A stretch of DNA of 64,000 bases from Flavicella sp963932955 (GCA_963932955.1 CAWVRK010000009.1:11590-75589), one strand, 5' to 3'; positions 1 to 8,859 are shown, numbered from the stretch's first letter. Numbers and translations are program-made. Notes: generated from the letters alone by a model not told the origin.

Positions 1-950
1 AGGGAAACTCTCGTAGGGTTTTCCTCATGGAATTTATTGGCGGGAATAAATTCGTAAAAAATACCGTTGTCCAGAAGCAACAACATACCGTTTGCTGTTT
101 GACTGTCTTGAAAAGCAATGAATCCTTCCGATGCCGGATACAGTTCTACGTAGGCAATTTTTCTACCAATCAAAGATTCAAATTTGTTTTTGTACGGTTC
201 AAAATTGACGCCTCCATAGATAAAGAAATTGAATTTGGGAAACAGCTCGGAGACGGTCTTGCCTGTTTTTTCGTACAATTTCTCAAAATACATTTGTACC
301 CAAGAAGGAATGCCACTGATGACCGTCATCTCTTCTTGTAGGGTTTCTTCTACAATGGCATCTACTTTGGTTTCCCAATCTTGAATACAGTTGGTCTCCC
401 AAGATGGCAGTCGGTTTTTGAGCAGGTATTTTGGCACATAGTGCGCTACAATTCCACTCAATCTTCCGAGTTTGATGCCTTTTTGATCTTCCAAAATAGG
501 GCTTCCTTGTAAAAAGATCATTTTGCCGTCTACAAAAGAAGTGTCTCCTGTTTCTGCGATGTACAAGAGGATGGCATTGCGAGCAGACTTGATATGCGTA
601 GGCATAGATTCTTTGGTGATGGGAATGTACTTGGCACCGGAAGTAGTTCCAGAAGTTTTAGCAAAATAAAGGGGTCTTCCCTTCCACAAGACATTGTTTT
701 CTCCAGCGATTATTCTTTCTACATAGGGCCGAAGGGCTTCGTATTCCACGACAGGCACCTTGCTTTTAAAGTCCTCGTAATTGGAAATAGACGCAAATTG
801 ATGGTCTTTTCCAAAGGCCGTATTTTTGGCTTCCGAAATCAAGTTTTGGAACACTCTCTCTTGTGTTTTTATGGGGTTCTGTGCCCATTTCTGGACTTTT
901 TTCTGAACGAATTTTGCAAACGGAATTGCAAAGGCTGCTTTGATACTCAT
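1..950 (-). CDS. GH3 auxin-responsive promoter family protein (N-terminal part, runs off window)
   Basis: Reading the minus strand from the ATG at 950 gives 316 codons without a stop up to the window edge, so the C-terminus is missing. The protein begins MSIKAAFAIPFAKFVQKK. It contains the acyl-adenylate-type loop YFAKTSGTTSGAKYIPIT at about residues 95-112, followed by GIPSWVQMYFEK and FIYGGVNFEPYK, as in the GH3 branch of the ANL adenylating superfamily. Plant GH3 enzymes conjugate amino acids to acyl substrates; the substrate of bacterial members is unknown. The ATG overlaps the stop codon of the M23 peptidase gene (TAATG), so the two are translationally coupled and GH3 is the last visible gene of the yicC-gmk-nadD-M23 run. 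Family assignment is firm; function is not. Confidence 0.85.
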   Translation of the reverse strand, partial: MSIKAAFAIPFAKFVQKKVQKWAQNPIKTQERVFQNLISEAKNTAFGKDHQFASISNYEDFKSKVPVVEYEALRPYVERIIAGENNVLWKGRPLYFAKTSGTTSGAKYIPITKESMPTHIKSARNAILLYIAETGDTSFVDGKMIFLQGSPILEDQKGIKLGRLSGIVAHYVPKYLLKNRLPSWETNCIQDWETKVDAIVEETLQEEMTVISGIPSWVQMYFEKLYEKTGKTVSELFPKFNFFIYGGVNFEPYKNKFESLIGRKIAYVELYPASEGFIAFQDSQTANGMLLLLDNGIFYEFIPANKFHEENPTRVS

Positions 951-2320
951 TACTCGAATTCAATAAAATTTTCAGGGTTCACCGGATAGCCTTGAAACCA
1001 CATTTCAAAATGCAAATGTGGGCCGGTACTGTATTCTCCACTTGTACCCGCCAAAGCGATGACCTCCCCCGATTTGATTAGATCTCCTTGTTCTCTATAA
1101 ATTATCTCGTTGTGTTTGTACACAGACAAATACTTGTTTGTATGTTCTATAATGACCACATAACCTGTCCCTGCAGTCCAAGCTGAAAATACAACGGTCC
1201 CATCTGCAATGGCTTTTACAGCAGTCCCTTTGGGCACTGCAATGTCCACAGCATAGTGTTTTTCTTTGGCGTTGTAGCTTTCTGTTAGAATTCCCTTGAC
1301 CGGCGCAAAAAAGACCAAATCTACCTTGTCGGTTTCGTAGTCAAACAAGCTAAAACGGTCTTCTCTTTCCACTGCTTCTCGAAACAAAGAATCCCTCTTG
1401 GAGGCAATTAGCAAGGCTTCTTCTGAAACCTCAATGTCTTGAAAAGGTATTTCGTCAGAAAGTTCGCCCACTTTTCGCTGTTGTGCTAAGACATGGGCTC
1501 TAAGACTGTCTAAAAGATACTCTTTTAAAGTCAAAGTGTCTTTCAATTGAGCTGTTTTTTTGTCGTGCTCTGCCTTCAGTTTCATTTCTCTTTGTCGGTA
1601 GGATTTCGACAGGGAGGCTTGGTATTCCCGCTTTGATTTTTTCCCCGTTGGGCTGGATGTCACTGAAGAGCTCTCTAATTTGTAGAATGCTGATTGAAAC
1701 TTTTGAAGAGAATCATCTTTTTGCTTCAACAATTCATAGTTGTTTTGAAGTTGTTGCGAAAGGCTATCGTTTTCAGAAATGAGGATTTCCTGACTTTCTT
1801 TGTTGCGTTTTAAGAGCAGGTTTTTTTCTTTTTGGTAGTGGGACTGAAAGGTACTGTCTAGCTGCAAACGAACCTTTTGAAGCACTTTGTTGAGCGAGTC
1901 GTTGTTTGAAAATCGAAATGTATTTGGCAGGTTTACGTAATCCTTTTCCGTAAACGGGAGTTGCATCGCTACAGTTGCTTCTTCTCCAATCAGAATGGGG
2001 CGGATGGCTTCTGTAAATTTTTTAAGTGTCGAAATTTGAACTTGTAAGGAATCTACTTTGTAAAATAGCTGTGAGGCTTGCCGTTTCAATTGGGTAGAAG
2101 AAAAACCGGGAATGTATGCCTTGATTGGAGTAAACGCAATTAACAAAACGGTCAAAGCAATCAACAATACACTAAAAACACCGCCCAACACAAAGACATT
2201 CAAGCGGGTCAACTTGAAGGAAAAACGCTCTTCAAAAGAGTCCTCGTTCAAAACTACCAAGCGAAATTTCTTGGTCAGCTTATTTTTGAGTTTGCTGGTA
2301 TTTTTATTTTGTTTGGCCAT
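950..2320 (-). CDS. M23 family (LytM-type) metallopeptidase with membrane anchor and coiled coil
   Basis: This 456-residue protein has a basic cytoplasmic N-terminus, one transmembrane segment at about residues 42-65, a long charged coiled-coil region (about 75-330) and a C-terminal LytM/M23 domain (about 345-450). Zinc-site motifs are intact: HYAVD begins at residue 355 and HLHFE at residue 435. It is therefore probably an active cell-wall endopeptidase facing the periplasm, or an amidase activator of the EnvC/DipM style; the zinc ligands favour catalysis. The gene lies 115 bp after nadD and has its own -7 box 10 nt before the ATG, so it may be transcribed both with and without the upstream genes. 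Its stop overlaps the GH3 start. Confidence 0.9.
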   Translation of the reverse strand: MAKQNKNTSKLKNKLTKKFRLVVLNEDSFEERFSFKLTRLNVFVLGGVFSVLLIALTVLLIAFTPIKAYIPGFSSTQLKRQASQLFYKVDSLQVQISTLKKFTEAIRPILIGEEATVAMQLPFTEKDYVNLPNTFRFSNNDSLNKVLQKVRLQLDSTFQSHYQKEKNLLLKRNKESQEILISENDSLSQQLQNNYELLKQKDDSLQKFQSAFYKLESSSVTSSPTGKKSKREYQASLSKSYRQREMKLKAEHDKKTAQLKDTLTLKEYLLDSLRAHVLAQQRKVGELSDEIPFQDIEVSEEALLIASKRDSLFREAVEREDRFSLFDYETDKVDLVFFAPVKGILTESYNAKEKHYAVDIAVPKGTAVKAIADGTVVFSAWTAGTGYVVIIEHTNKYLSVYKHNEIIYREQGDLIKSGEVIALAGTSGEYSTGPHLHFEMWFQGYPVNPENFIEFE

Positions 2321-2330
2321 TGTTAGAGGA

Positions 2331-2338
2331 CAAATATA
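2331..2338 (-). promoter_or_regulatory. -7 promoter element before the M23 peptidase gene
   Basis: The minus strand reads TATATTTG, a match to the Bacteroidota TAnnTTTG element. It ends 10 nt before the ATG at 2320, giving a very short leader. No convincing -33 TTG is visible at the expected distance. Confidence 0.45.
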
Positions 2339-2435
2339 GGCAAACCCAATAGTTTTTTAAAGAATTTGGAAATTGATTTTTCTGTCTTAATCATTGAAAA
2401 AAACAGATCTCAAATTGCAAGGAAGAGCTGGCCCC

Positions 2436-3017
2436 TTATTTCTTGTAGAAATTCATTTCAGAGATGTACTTCCAAACTACTTCTGGAAGCAATGGACGAA
2501 CATTTTTACCGGCTTTGATAGCTTTTCGAATGTGCGTAGAGGAAATCTCCACAATCGGAGCAGCGATGTGTTGGATGTTTTCAGAAGTTACTTGTACTTT
2601 TTTGGAATTGTTACTGACGCGAGGATAGACGTAAATGGGGTGATTCTTTAGGATTTCTTCGTGGTTTTTCCATTTGTGCAAACCCTGTAAATTGTCTTCC
2701 CCCATGATCAGACTGAATTTCTTGTCTGGGTGTTTTTCTTGGAGATACGCTAAGGTATTGATGGTGTAAGAAGGCTGTGGAAGTCCAAATTCAATATCGG
2801 TCGGCTGGAGCAAGGGATACGGCTCTGTCGCTTTGTAAACCAAGTCATAACGTTCGTAATTGTCAAGTAAAGTGGCCTTATTTTTAAAAGGGCTTCGAGG
2901 CGTAACCACCATCCAAACCGCATCCAAATCGGTGTGTTCCACCAAATGATTTGCGATAATGAGATGCCCAACGTGAATGGGATTGAACGTTCCAAAATAC
3001 AGACCGATGTTGTTCAT
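2436..3017 (-). CDS. nadD: nicotinate-nucleotide adenylyltransferase
   Basis: This 193-residue enzyme transfers AMP from ATP to nicotinate mononucleotide, giving deamido-NAD in NAD synthesis. The nucleotidyltransferase signature GTFNPIHVGH is at residues 9-18 and the second ATP-binding motif ISSTHIR is near residue 158, both as in NadD. Length is typical of the family. It starts 30 bp after the gmk stop, in the yicC-gmk-nadD order common in flavobacteria. No internal irregularity is seen. Confidence 0.95.
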   Translation of the reverse strand: MNNIGLYFGTFNPIHVGHLIIANHLVEHTDLDAVWMVVTPRSPFKNKATLLDNYERYDLVYKATEPYPLLQPTDIEFGLPQPSYTINTLAYLQEKHPDKKFSLIMGEDNLQGLHKWKNHEEILKNHPIYVYPRVSNNSKKVQVTSENIQHIAAPIVEISSTHIRKAIKAGKNVRPLLPEVVWKYISEMNFYKK

Positions 3018-3047
3018 GGCAACTTGTTTTTATGGTTTTCCGTGCGC

Positions 3048-3698
3048 TTAAGAGTCTTTGTCTGAAGCCAGTTGTTTTGAAAAATCCACCACCATTTGAA
3101 CGGCTTCTTGTTTTGCGATTTCCAAAGAATCGTTGATCAAAACCACGTCAAAATCTTCAGCGTATGCAATTTCTTTTGCTGCTTTGCCTACACGTTCTAA
3201 TATCTTGGATTCGGAATCCGTTTTTCGGTTTCGAAGACGGCGTTCCATTTCGTCCAAGGAAGGCGGTTTTACAAATACAGACAGGGTGTTTTCAGGGAAT
3301 TGTGCTTTGATGTTCAAGCCGCCGACCACATCAATGTCAAATATTACATGCTTGCCCATGCTCCATATGCGTTCCACTTCAGCCTTTAAAGTTCCGTAAA
3401 AATGATCCGTATAAACTTCTTCCCACTCCAAAAAACCTCCATTGTCAATGTGCTTTTGAAAAACAGTCTTGTCCAAAAAATAATAATCAACTCCGTCTTG
3501 CTCTTTTCCGCGAGGGGGTCGAGAGGTAGCAGAAATCGAAAAGTCCAAGTTCAATTCCTTTTGAGACAGCAGGTGTTTGACAATCGTTGTTTTTCCAGAC
3601 CCTGAAGGTGCAGAAAAGACAAATAGTTTTCCTTTTTTTAAGGAAATTTCCAACGGCTGGTTTTCGGGTGTCTGCATTGTGGTATTTCGAATTTTCAA
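3048..3698 (-). CDS. gmk: guanylate kinase
   Basis: This 216-residue enzyme phosphorylates GMP/dGMP to GDP/dGDP. The P-loop FSAPSGSGKTT lies at about residues 28-38, followed by the GMP-binding segment SRPPRGKEQDGVDYYF and the lid-region arginines RRLRNRKTD. The first seven residues may not be translated: an internal ATG at 3677 (MQTPENQP) would still keep the entire domain. The gene begins 8 bp after the yicC stop, so the two are clearly co-transcribed. Confidence 0.96.
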   Translation of the reverse strand: MKIRNTTMQTPENQPLEISLKKGKLFVFSAPSGSGKTTIVKHLLSQKELNLDFSISATSRPPRGKEQDGVDYYFLDKTVFQKHIDNGGFLEWEEVYTDHFYGTLKAEVERIWSMGKHVIFDIDVVGGLNIKAQFPENTLSVFVKPPSLDEMERRLRNRKTDSESKILERVGKAAKEIAYAEDFDVVLINDSLEIAKQEAVQMVVDFSKQLASDKDS

Positions 3699-3706
3699 GG
3701 GTTTCT

Positions 3707-4564
3707 CTATAAAATGTTCAAAACTTGCTCTTTGATTTTCTCCAATTCATTTTTCATCTGAACCACCACTTGCTGCATGGCGGCATCGTTGGATTTGGAG
3801 CCGGTGGTATTGATCTCCCTACCGATTTCTTGAACAATAAATCCTAACTTTTTCCCATCGGAATGGTCGTTGGAAAGCTCTTTGAGGAAATAGTCCAAAT
3901 GGTTTGCCAAACGTACTTTCTCTTCGTTAATGTCTAGTTTTTCGAGGTAGTAGATGAGTTCTTGTTCGAACCTGTTTTCATCGATGGACACTTTCAGCTC
4001 GTCAACAGCTTTTCTCAAGCGTACTTTTACATGTGCCAAGCGTTGCGCGTCCAATTGTTTGATTTCTTCGAGGTAGTTTTGAATGTTGGCAATGCGTAAC
4101 TTAAAATCATCCTCCAAAGAAAAAGCTTCGTCTTTTCTGTATTGTACAATCTCTAGCAAGGCTTTGTCAATACCTTCTGAGATGAGTTGCCATTCACCAG
4201 CATCCAATTCTTCTCGAACAACTTTTAGGGCGTCCGGGAGTCGCATGGCGATTTCCAAAAAGTGAATTTCGTCTCCTGAACTCATGGCTTTGAGTTCCTC
4301 TATATAACTTGACACCACCTGCTTGTTGATGGCATTTTGAAATTCTCCCGAAGTAGTTTCAACATAGATGGAAAAATCAACCTTCCCTCGCATCAAACTC
4401 TTGGCGAGTTTTTTGCGCACCTCCATGTCCTTTTCCTTGTAATAGGAAGGTATTCTGGTATTCAGATCCAAATTTTTACTGTTGAGCGACTTGACTTCGA
4501 CGGTTACTTTTTTTGTAGGCAAATGCAAAACACATTTCCCATAGCCTGTCATTGATTGTATCAT
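3707..4564 (-). CDS. YicC/YloC family endoribonuclease-type protein
   Basis: The 285-residue protein starts with the family hallmark MIQSMTGYGK and ends with the conserved C-terminal block around GKKLGFIVQEIGREINTTGSKSND. YicC of E. coli is known to take part in RNA turnover (RNase activity and sRNA decay). The N-terminal YicC domain and C-terminal DUF1732 domain are both complete. It is the first gene of the minus-strand run with gmk and nadD, preceded by a -7 box at 4585-4592. Confidence 0.93.
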   Translation of the reverse strand: MIQSMTGYGKCVLHLPTKKVTVEVKSLNSKNLDLNTRIPSYYKEKDMEVRKKLAKSLMRGKVDFSIYVETTSGEFQNAINKQVVSSYIEELKAMSSGDEIHFLEIAMRLPDALKVVREELDAGEWQLISEGIDKALLEIVQYRKDEAFSLEDDFKLRIANIQNYLEEIKQLDAQRLAHVKVRLRKAVDELKVSIDENRFEQELIYYLEKLDINEEKVRLANHLDYFLKELSNDHSDGKKLGFIVQEIGREINTTGSKSNDAAMQQVVVQMKNELEKIKEQVLNIL

Positions 4565-4584
4565 ATTTTGTTGCTAAAATTAGG

Positions 4585-4592
4585 CAAATTTA
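4585..4592 (-). promoter_or_regulatory. -7 promoter element of the yicC-gmk-nadD operon
   Basis: The minus strand reads TAAATTTG, a strong match to TAnnTTTG, with its G 21 nt before the yicC ATG. The -33 element is not obvious. Confidence 0.55.
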
Positions 4593-4700
4593 CAGTTTTT
4601 AATTGAGAGTCTTATAGAAAAGCGGACAAAGGAAGGACTGTGTTTTTTTCTGTGGAAGTAGGGAAAGTAGCATTCCTTTTATGGGTCCAAACTAAAATGG

Positions 4701-4708
4701 TACTTTTG
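4701..4708 (+). promoter_or_regulatory. -7 promoter element of the GT9 gene
   Basis: TACTTTTG matches TAnnTTTG and ends 20 nt before the ATG at 4729, supporting that start over the in-frame TTG start at 4708. A TTTT about 20 nt upstream (4677-4680) is a weak -33 candidate. Confidence 0.5.
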
Positions 4709-4728
4709 TGTTTCAAAGATTCGCATTG

Positions 4729-5775
4729 ATGAAAGAAAAAACAAAACACTTGTTGGTCATTCGTTTGTCCGCAATGGGAGATGTGGCCATGGTTGCTGTC
4801 GTACTTCGCGCATTGATGGCGCAGCACCCAAGTCTTAAAATAACCGTCCTTTCCAAATCTTTCTTGGCGCCTCTCTTTGAAGAATTTCCCAAGGTTTCTT
4901 TTTACGCGGCCGACACCCAAGGGATTCACAAAGGATTTCGAGGGATCTACCGGCTTTACAAAGAACTCAAACCCTTCGGTTTTGACGGAATCGCAGACCT
5001 TCACAACGTCCTTCGATCTCGGCTCTTGTCTTTGTTTTTTTGCGGCACCCAAACCTTTCGATTGGACAAAGGAAGGGCAGAAAAAAAGGCCTTGATACGA
5101 CTTGAAAACAAAGTGTTTACACCCCTAAAAACGAGTCACGAACGTGCAGCAGATGTGTTTCGGAAATTCGAGTTCGAGGTGGATTTGTCCCAAACACCTT
5201 TTCCAACTCCCCTTGCATTGACCACTGCCTTGAAAAGTGAAATCCAATTCAAAGCAGGCATGAAGTACATCGGCATTGCTCCTTTTGCGCAACACGCTTC
5301 CAAAAGCTATCCGTTGGACCTGATGAAGGTCGTACTTCTAAAACTCTCAAAGACTCCAAACGTCCAACTCCTGTTGTTTGGTGGAGGAAAAGAGGAAATC
5401 ACTGTTTTAAAAGCCTTTGAACAAAAAATTACAAATGTACAATGCATGGCCGGGAAACTACAATTGAAAGACGAGCTACTCCTAATCTCGCATTTGAATT
5501 GCATGCTGAGTATGGACTCGGGCAACGGACATTTTTCGGCCTTGTATGGAGTTCCTACGGTAACACTTTGGGGAGGAACCCACCCCTACGCAGGCTTTGC
5601 GCCGTTTCAACAAACACCCGAAAACAATCTGCTCCCTGATTTGAAAAAGTATCCACACATTCCCTACACGGTTTTTGGAAATAAAATGCTGCCTGGTTAC
5701 GAAAATGTGATGCAAACCATCGCGCCTGAAACAGTGGTGGCAGAAGTCCTTCGTGCATGTGACAACGAGGCCTAG
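4729..5775 (+). CDS. glycosyltransferase family 9 (heptosyltransferase-like)
   Basis: The 348-residue protein has the N-terminal GT9 fold signature LLVIRLSAMGDVAMVAVVLRA and a C-terminal donor-binding half containing SMDSGNGHFSALYGVPTVTLWGG, where ADP-heptose:LPS heptosyltransferases carry (D/S)SG..H.A....P...L(Y/F)G. It probably adds a sugar to the lipid A core or a related envelope glycan on the cytoplasmic side of the inner membrane; donor and acceptor cannot be read from sequence. The ATG at 4729 is preferred because it sits 20 nt after a good -7 box and the upstream extension is not conserved-looking. It converges on the DUF6427 gene across a hairpin. Confidence 0.88.
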   Translation: MKEKTKHLLVIRLSAMGDVAMVAVVLRALMAQHPSLKITVLSKSFLAPLFEEFPKVSFYAADTQGIHKGFRGIYRLYKELKPFGFDGIADLHNVLRSRLLSLFFCGTQTFRLDKGRAEKKALIRLENKVFTPLKTSHERAADVFRKFEFEVDLSQTPFPTPLALTTALKSEIQFKAGMKYIGIAPFAQHASKSYPLDLMKVVLLKLSKTPNVQLLLFGGGKEEITVLKAFEQKITNVQCMAGKLQLKDELLLISHLNCMLSMDSGNGHFSALYGVPTVTLWGGTHPYAGFAPFQQTPENNLLPDLKKYPHIPYTVFGNKMLPGYENVMQTIAPETVVAEVLRACDNEA

Positions 5776-5784
5776 AAAGGTCGG

Positions 5785-5810
5785 AAAAAACAAGGATACT
5801 CGCTTGTTTT
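5785..5810. terminator. bidirectional terminator between GT9 and DUF6427 genes
   Basis: An 8-bp stem AAAACAAG/CTTGTTTT (5787-5794 and 5803-5810) encloses an 8-nt loop. On the minus strand it is followed by six T residues; on the plus strand T residues end the stem. It sits between two convergent genes and touches the DUF6427 stop codon. Confidence 0.6.
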
Positions 5811-6733
5811 CAAAACAACAGCCACAGAACAGAAAATAACGCCAAGCTAAACAACAACAATTCCTTTACCCATTTTTTAGAGGTCTTGTCTACAAAAGTT
5901 GCGATGAGCACACTGGAAGGAAGAAAGAGGTAACTCAATTCAGATCCATTTTTTTCGTCGGTCAGCAACACCATTCCCAAACCTATAAAAAACATAAAAA
6001 CAAGCAATAAGTAGTGCCTCCTAAAAGAGGTTTTACGCGACAAAACGTTTGGCAATGCTGCAAGTACTGCCAAAGTATTGAAAGCAAAAAGAACCAACAG
6101 GGGCATTGCGTAAACTTTGGTTTTGTAAAGAGCCCAGTCAAACCCTACCTCAAAAACAAAAAGATTGTAAAACAGTATTGAATTTTCGACAAAGAAACAA
6201 TAAACAAAAAAGAACCATACAGGCACTGAAAAACCAACAAGGCAAATCAACGAGTTTCGGAGGTTTGCCTTTTTAAAAGCAACCAAGGAAAACAAGAGCC
6301 ATAAAATGAGTAACAATGCCCCCTTAAAAAACAAAAAAGAAAGACCGACACACAATCCCGCATCAAAAAGGATGCGGTCCGGAGCCATTACAAGGTCCAA
6401 ATCTAGGATTCTCAAATACATCAACACCCAAAGCGAGAGCAATAAAAGAGGGGTCGCCGAATGAAAAGCACTGGGAAAAAGACCGTAAAGTAAAATCAAA
6501 ATAAAAGAGGCGTAGACCGTTCCATTGTCCAATTTACTCCTGTAAAGGGCAGTGCCCGAAAGAAACAAAAAAAACAAATTGGACAAAAGGTAGCCCGCAT
6601 TTTTCAATACCATTGTCCCTGAAAAAAAGAAGGCTTCTTTGGTAAAAAGAGAGGTGAAAAACAACAAACAAAACAAGATTCCCAAGACCAAGGCATTTAC
6701 AGGGTTTGTTTTGCTAAAAAAATTGGTGAGCAT
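5810..6733 (-). CDS. DUF6427 family integral membrane protein
   Basis: This 307-residue protein is almost wholly hydrophobic, with about nine or ten predicted membrane segments and short basic loops. The N-terminus MLTNFFSKTNPVNALVLG and the pairing with a DUF6341 gene match the flavobacterial DUF6427 family. Its biochemical role is unknown; the neighbours in related genomes often include uracil phosphoribosyltransferase, which is not present here. It is divergent from the DUF6341 gene with a 43-bp gap between the start codons. Confidence 0.8.
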   Translation of the reverse strand: MLTNFFSKTNPVNALVLGILFCLLFFTSLFTKEAFFFSGTMVLKNAGYLLSNLFFLFLSGTALYRSKLDNGTVYASFILILLYGLFPSAFHSATPLLLLSLWVLMYLRILDLDLVMAPDRILFDAGLCVGLSFLFFKGALLLILWLLFSLVAFKKANLRNSLICLVGFSVPVWFFFVYCFFVENSILFYNLFVFEVGFDWALYKTKVYAMPLLVLFAFNTLAVLAALPNVLSRKTSFRRHYLLLVFMFFIGLGMVLLTDEKNGSELSYLFLPSSVLIATFVDKTSKKWVKELLLFSLALFSVLWLLF

Positions 6734-6746
6734 CGATCCTTTTTTA

Positions 6747-6754
6747 TATTTTTG
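6747..6754 (+). promoter_or_regulatory. -7 promoter element of DUF6341-trmB
   Basis: TATTTTTG matches TAnnTTTG and lies 22 nt before the ATG at 6777. A TTG at 6723-6725, 21 nt upstream of it, can serve as the -33 element. Confidence 0.6.
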
Positions 6755-6776
6755 CAGGGTAAAGATAATTCAAGTT

Positions 6777-6986
6777 ATGATAGCAAACAACATATTTAGA
6801 GTGATTGGAGACGTATTCACAAATGGTCTTTTTGCCCCTTTCAATGCATTGAAAGACGCTGACAATTGGTGGATTTCAAACATTCCAAACTTTGTATTTA
6901 TCGCCATCTTCTTTGTCCTATTGGGCTACTGGATGAACGAGTCTGTAAAGTTCAAAAAAGAAGGAACGGAAGACCTTCCTAAATAA
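6777..6986 (+). CDS. DUF6341 family small membrane protein
   Basis: A 69-residue protein with one clear membrane span (about residues 36-55, FVFIAIFFVLLGYWMNESV) after an amphipathic N-terminus, and a charged tail. It fits the flavobacterial DUF6341 family, which occurs next to DUF6427. The ATG at 6777 is chosen because the longer frame reads through the promoter and the divergent DUF6427 start. The function is unknown; the divergent pairing suggests the two membrane proteins work together. trmB follows after 9 bp. Confidence 0.75.
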   Translation: MIANNIFRVIGDVFTNGLFAPFNALKDADNWWISNIPNFVFIAIFFVLLGYWMNESVKFKKEGTEDLPK

Positions 6987-6995
6987 GCCGTTCTT

Positions 6996-7667
6996 TTGGG
7001 AAGCAAAAACAAACTGAAACGTTTCAACGAAAATGAAACGTTTGCAAATGTCATTCAGCCAAGTCGTGAAGAAGTGACTTCTGATTTCCCTCACAAGGGA
7101 AAATGGAATCTTTTTTTTAAAAATGACAACCCGATTGTCTTAGAATTGGGCTGTGGCAAAGGGGAATACACAATTGCATTGGCCAAAAAAAACCCAGAGA
7201 TCAATTTTATTGGAATTGACATCAAAGGGGCTCGCTTTTGGAGAGGAGCCAAAACGGCTTTGGAAGAAAGCATGAACAATGTCGCTTTTATACGAACTCA
7301 AATAGAACTGATCGATTGTTGTTTTGCCGAAAATGAAGTCTCTGAAATCTGGATAACTTTTCCAGATCCTCAAATCAAATACAAACGAACCAAACATCGT
7401 TTGACCAATGAAGATTTTTTAAAAAAATACCACCATGTATTGCACGAAGAAGGTCTTGTTCATTTGAAGACGGACAGTGAATTTATGCATGGATACACCC
7501 TTGGTTTGCTCCACGGACAAGGACAAGAAGTCCTGTATGCGCACCACGACATCTATAGCAATCCCCACGCGCCAGAGGTGGTCTTACACACGCAAACTTT
7601 CTATGAAAAGCAATACTTAGAAATTGACAAGGCAATTACCTATATCAAATTCAAGCTGAAATACTAA
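6996..7667 (+). CDS. trmB: tRNA (guanine-N7-)-methyltransferase
   Basis: The 223-residue protein methylates guanine 46 of tRNA using S-adenosylmethionine. Motif I is VLELGCGKGEYTIALAK (about residues 48-64), and the family motif ITFPDPQIKYKRTKHRLT is near residue 120. The start is a TTG: MGSKNKLKRFNENETF is the usual flavobacterial N-terminus and there is no in-frame ATG that would preserve it. It follows DUF6341 after 9 bp without a recognisable ribosome-binding site. Confidence 0.93.
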   Translation: MGSKNKLKRFNENETFANVIQPSREEVTSDFPHKGKWNLFFKNDNPIVLELGCGKGEYTIALAKKNPEINFIGIDIKGARFWRGAKTALEESMNNVAFIRTQIELIDCCFAENEVSEIWITFPDPQIKYKRTKHRLTNEDFLKKYHHVLHEEGLVHLKTDSEFMHGYTLGLLHGQGQEVLYAHHDIYSNPHAPEVVLHTQTFYEKQYLEIDKAITYIKFKLKY

Positions 7668-7706
7668 ACTTTACGAAAACTCCCTTCATAAAAGCAATCC
7701 GGGTTG

Positions 7707-8678
7707 TCAAACCGCTCTTGTTTGCAATAGGGCTTCAGCGACTTCCAAACAAACGATTTCTCCAACCTCCAAACTTGTAGGATGGGTAAAGAAAATAGGT
7801 GTTTCATTCCACAGCGCTTCGACTAAAAAAAAGCCTTGTTTGAAATAAGAAGTCAGCACCTCCACTTTTACCGGCGAATTGTCCACGACTTTTAGTTCGT
7901 TGGGATACAGCAATACGTTTTTTCCAGAGTTGTCTGTTGGAACAAACTCGGAAAGCGCCCGTTCGTTGACCTCATCAAAAAAAGAGGCGATGTAGCGTGA
8001 CTTGGGTTGTCGGTACATTTCCTGAGGCATTTGATTCACTACTAATTTTCCGGATTTCATCACGAGAATTCGATCTGCAAAAGAGAGGGCGTCTGTCGTG
8101 TCATGGGTGGCGACCAGACAGGTGATTTGTCGTTCTTTGAGGTAGCGAAAAAGGCGACGTCGCAGCGGGTGTTTTCTAAAATTGTCAATGTGACTAAACG
8201 GCTCGTCCAAAAGCAACAATTCCGGCTCTTTTGCCAATACCCGAGCCAAAGCCACCCGCTGTTTTTGACCGCCACTTAGTTTTTTTACTTTGACCTCTGA
8301 AAAAGGCTGCATGTCCACTACTTCTAACAGTTCTTGAATGCGTTCTTTCTTGGCTTTTGGGTAGCGATTGGGTAGAAATTTACCGATGTTTTCAGCCACG
8401 GTCGTAAAGGGCATCAAATCAAAATCTTGGGAGAGGTACTTTGCAAAAGGTTCACCAGGAACCAAATGAAAATCGGGACCCAACAGACGTGTTTCTCCCC
8501 AGTAAATTTCTCCAGCTTTAGGAGCGAGCAATCCGTAAATCAATTCGAGTAAAGTGCTTTTCCCACAACCACTTTCGCCGACAACTGCCAAATATGCACC
8601 TCTTTTAACTTCAAAAGAAAAATTTTTGACTACCTCTGTTTCTTCGTAGGCAAATGTGATATTTTTTACTGCTAACAC
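7707..8678 (-). CDS. ABC transporter ATP-binding protein (PotA/FbpC-like)
   Basis: A 323-residue ATPase with Walker A GESGCGKS (residues 34-41), Q-loop near residue 84, signature LSGGQ (134-138), Walker B LLLLDEP (154-160) and the switch histidine in ATHDT. The roughly 100-residue C-terminal extension resembles the regulatory domain of importer ATPases of the polyamine/iron type (PotA/FbpC). No permease or substrate-binding protein gene lies next to it, so the substrate and even the direction of transport cannot be set. It follows recA, from which it is separated by a strong terminator. Confidence 0.85.
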   Translation of the reverse strand: MLAVKNITFAYEETEVVKNFSFEVKRGAYLAVVGESGCGKSTLLELIYGLLAPKAGEIYWGETRLLGPDFHLVPGEPFAKYLSQDFDLMPFTTVAENIGKFLPNRYPKAKKERIQELLEVVDMQPFSEVKVKKLSGGQKQRVALARVLAKEPELLLLDEPFSHIDNFRKHPLRRRLFRYLKERQITCLVATHDTTDALSFADRILVMKSGKLVVNQMPQEMYRQPKSRYIASFFDEVNERALSEFVPTDNSGKNVLLYPNELKVVDNSPVKVEVLTSYFKQGFFLVEALWNETPIFFTHPTSLEVGEIVCLEVAEALLQTRAV

Positions 8679-8805
8679 GTGTGTATTTTTTTAAAAAAAT
8701 ATTTACAAAAATCCTTGATAATACCGCCCAATATTTCAAAACAAATAGATGCTATTCTGCGTATCCAATGTAAAAAAAACAGGTCCTTTTCATCAAATAT
8801 AATTC

Positions 8806-8843
8806 AAAAAAAAGAGCTGTTTTTACAAGCAGCTCTTTTTTTT
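8806..8843 (-). terminator. rho-independent terminator of recA
   Basis: A symmetric 14-bp stem (8 A/T pairs plus AGAGCTG/CAGCTCT inside it) with a 10-nt loop ends in a T tract on both strands. It lies 16 bp after the recA stop codon. Confidence 0.85.
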
Positions 8844-8859
8844 AAATCTTTTAAAAGTT

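Noticed and set aside
4708..4728. Earlier in-frame start of the GT9 gene at 4708
   Set aside because: The extra residues overlap the last base of the -7 element, and the family N-terminus begins at the ATG 4729.
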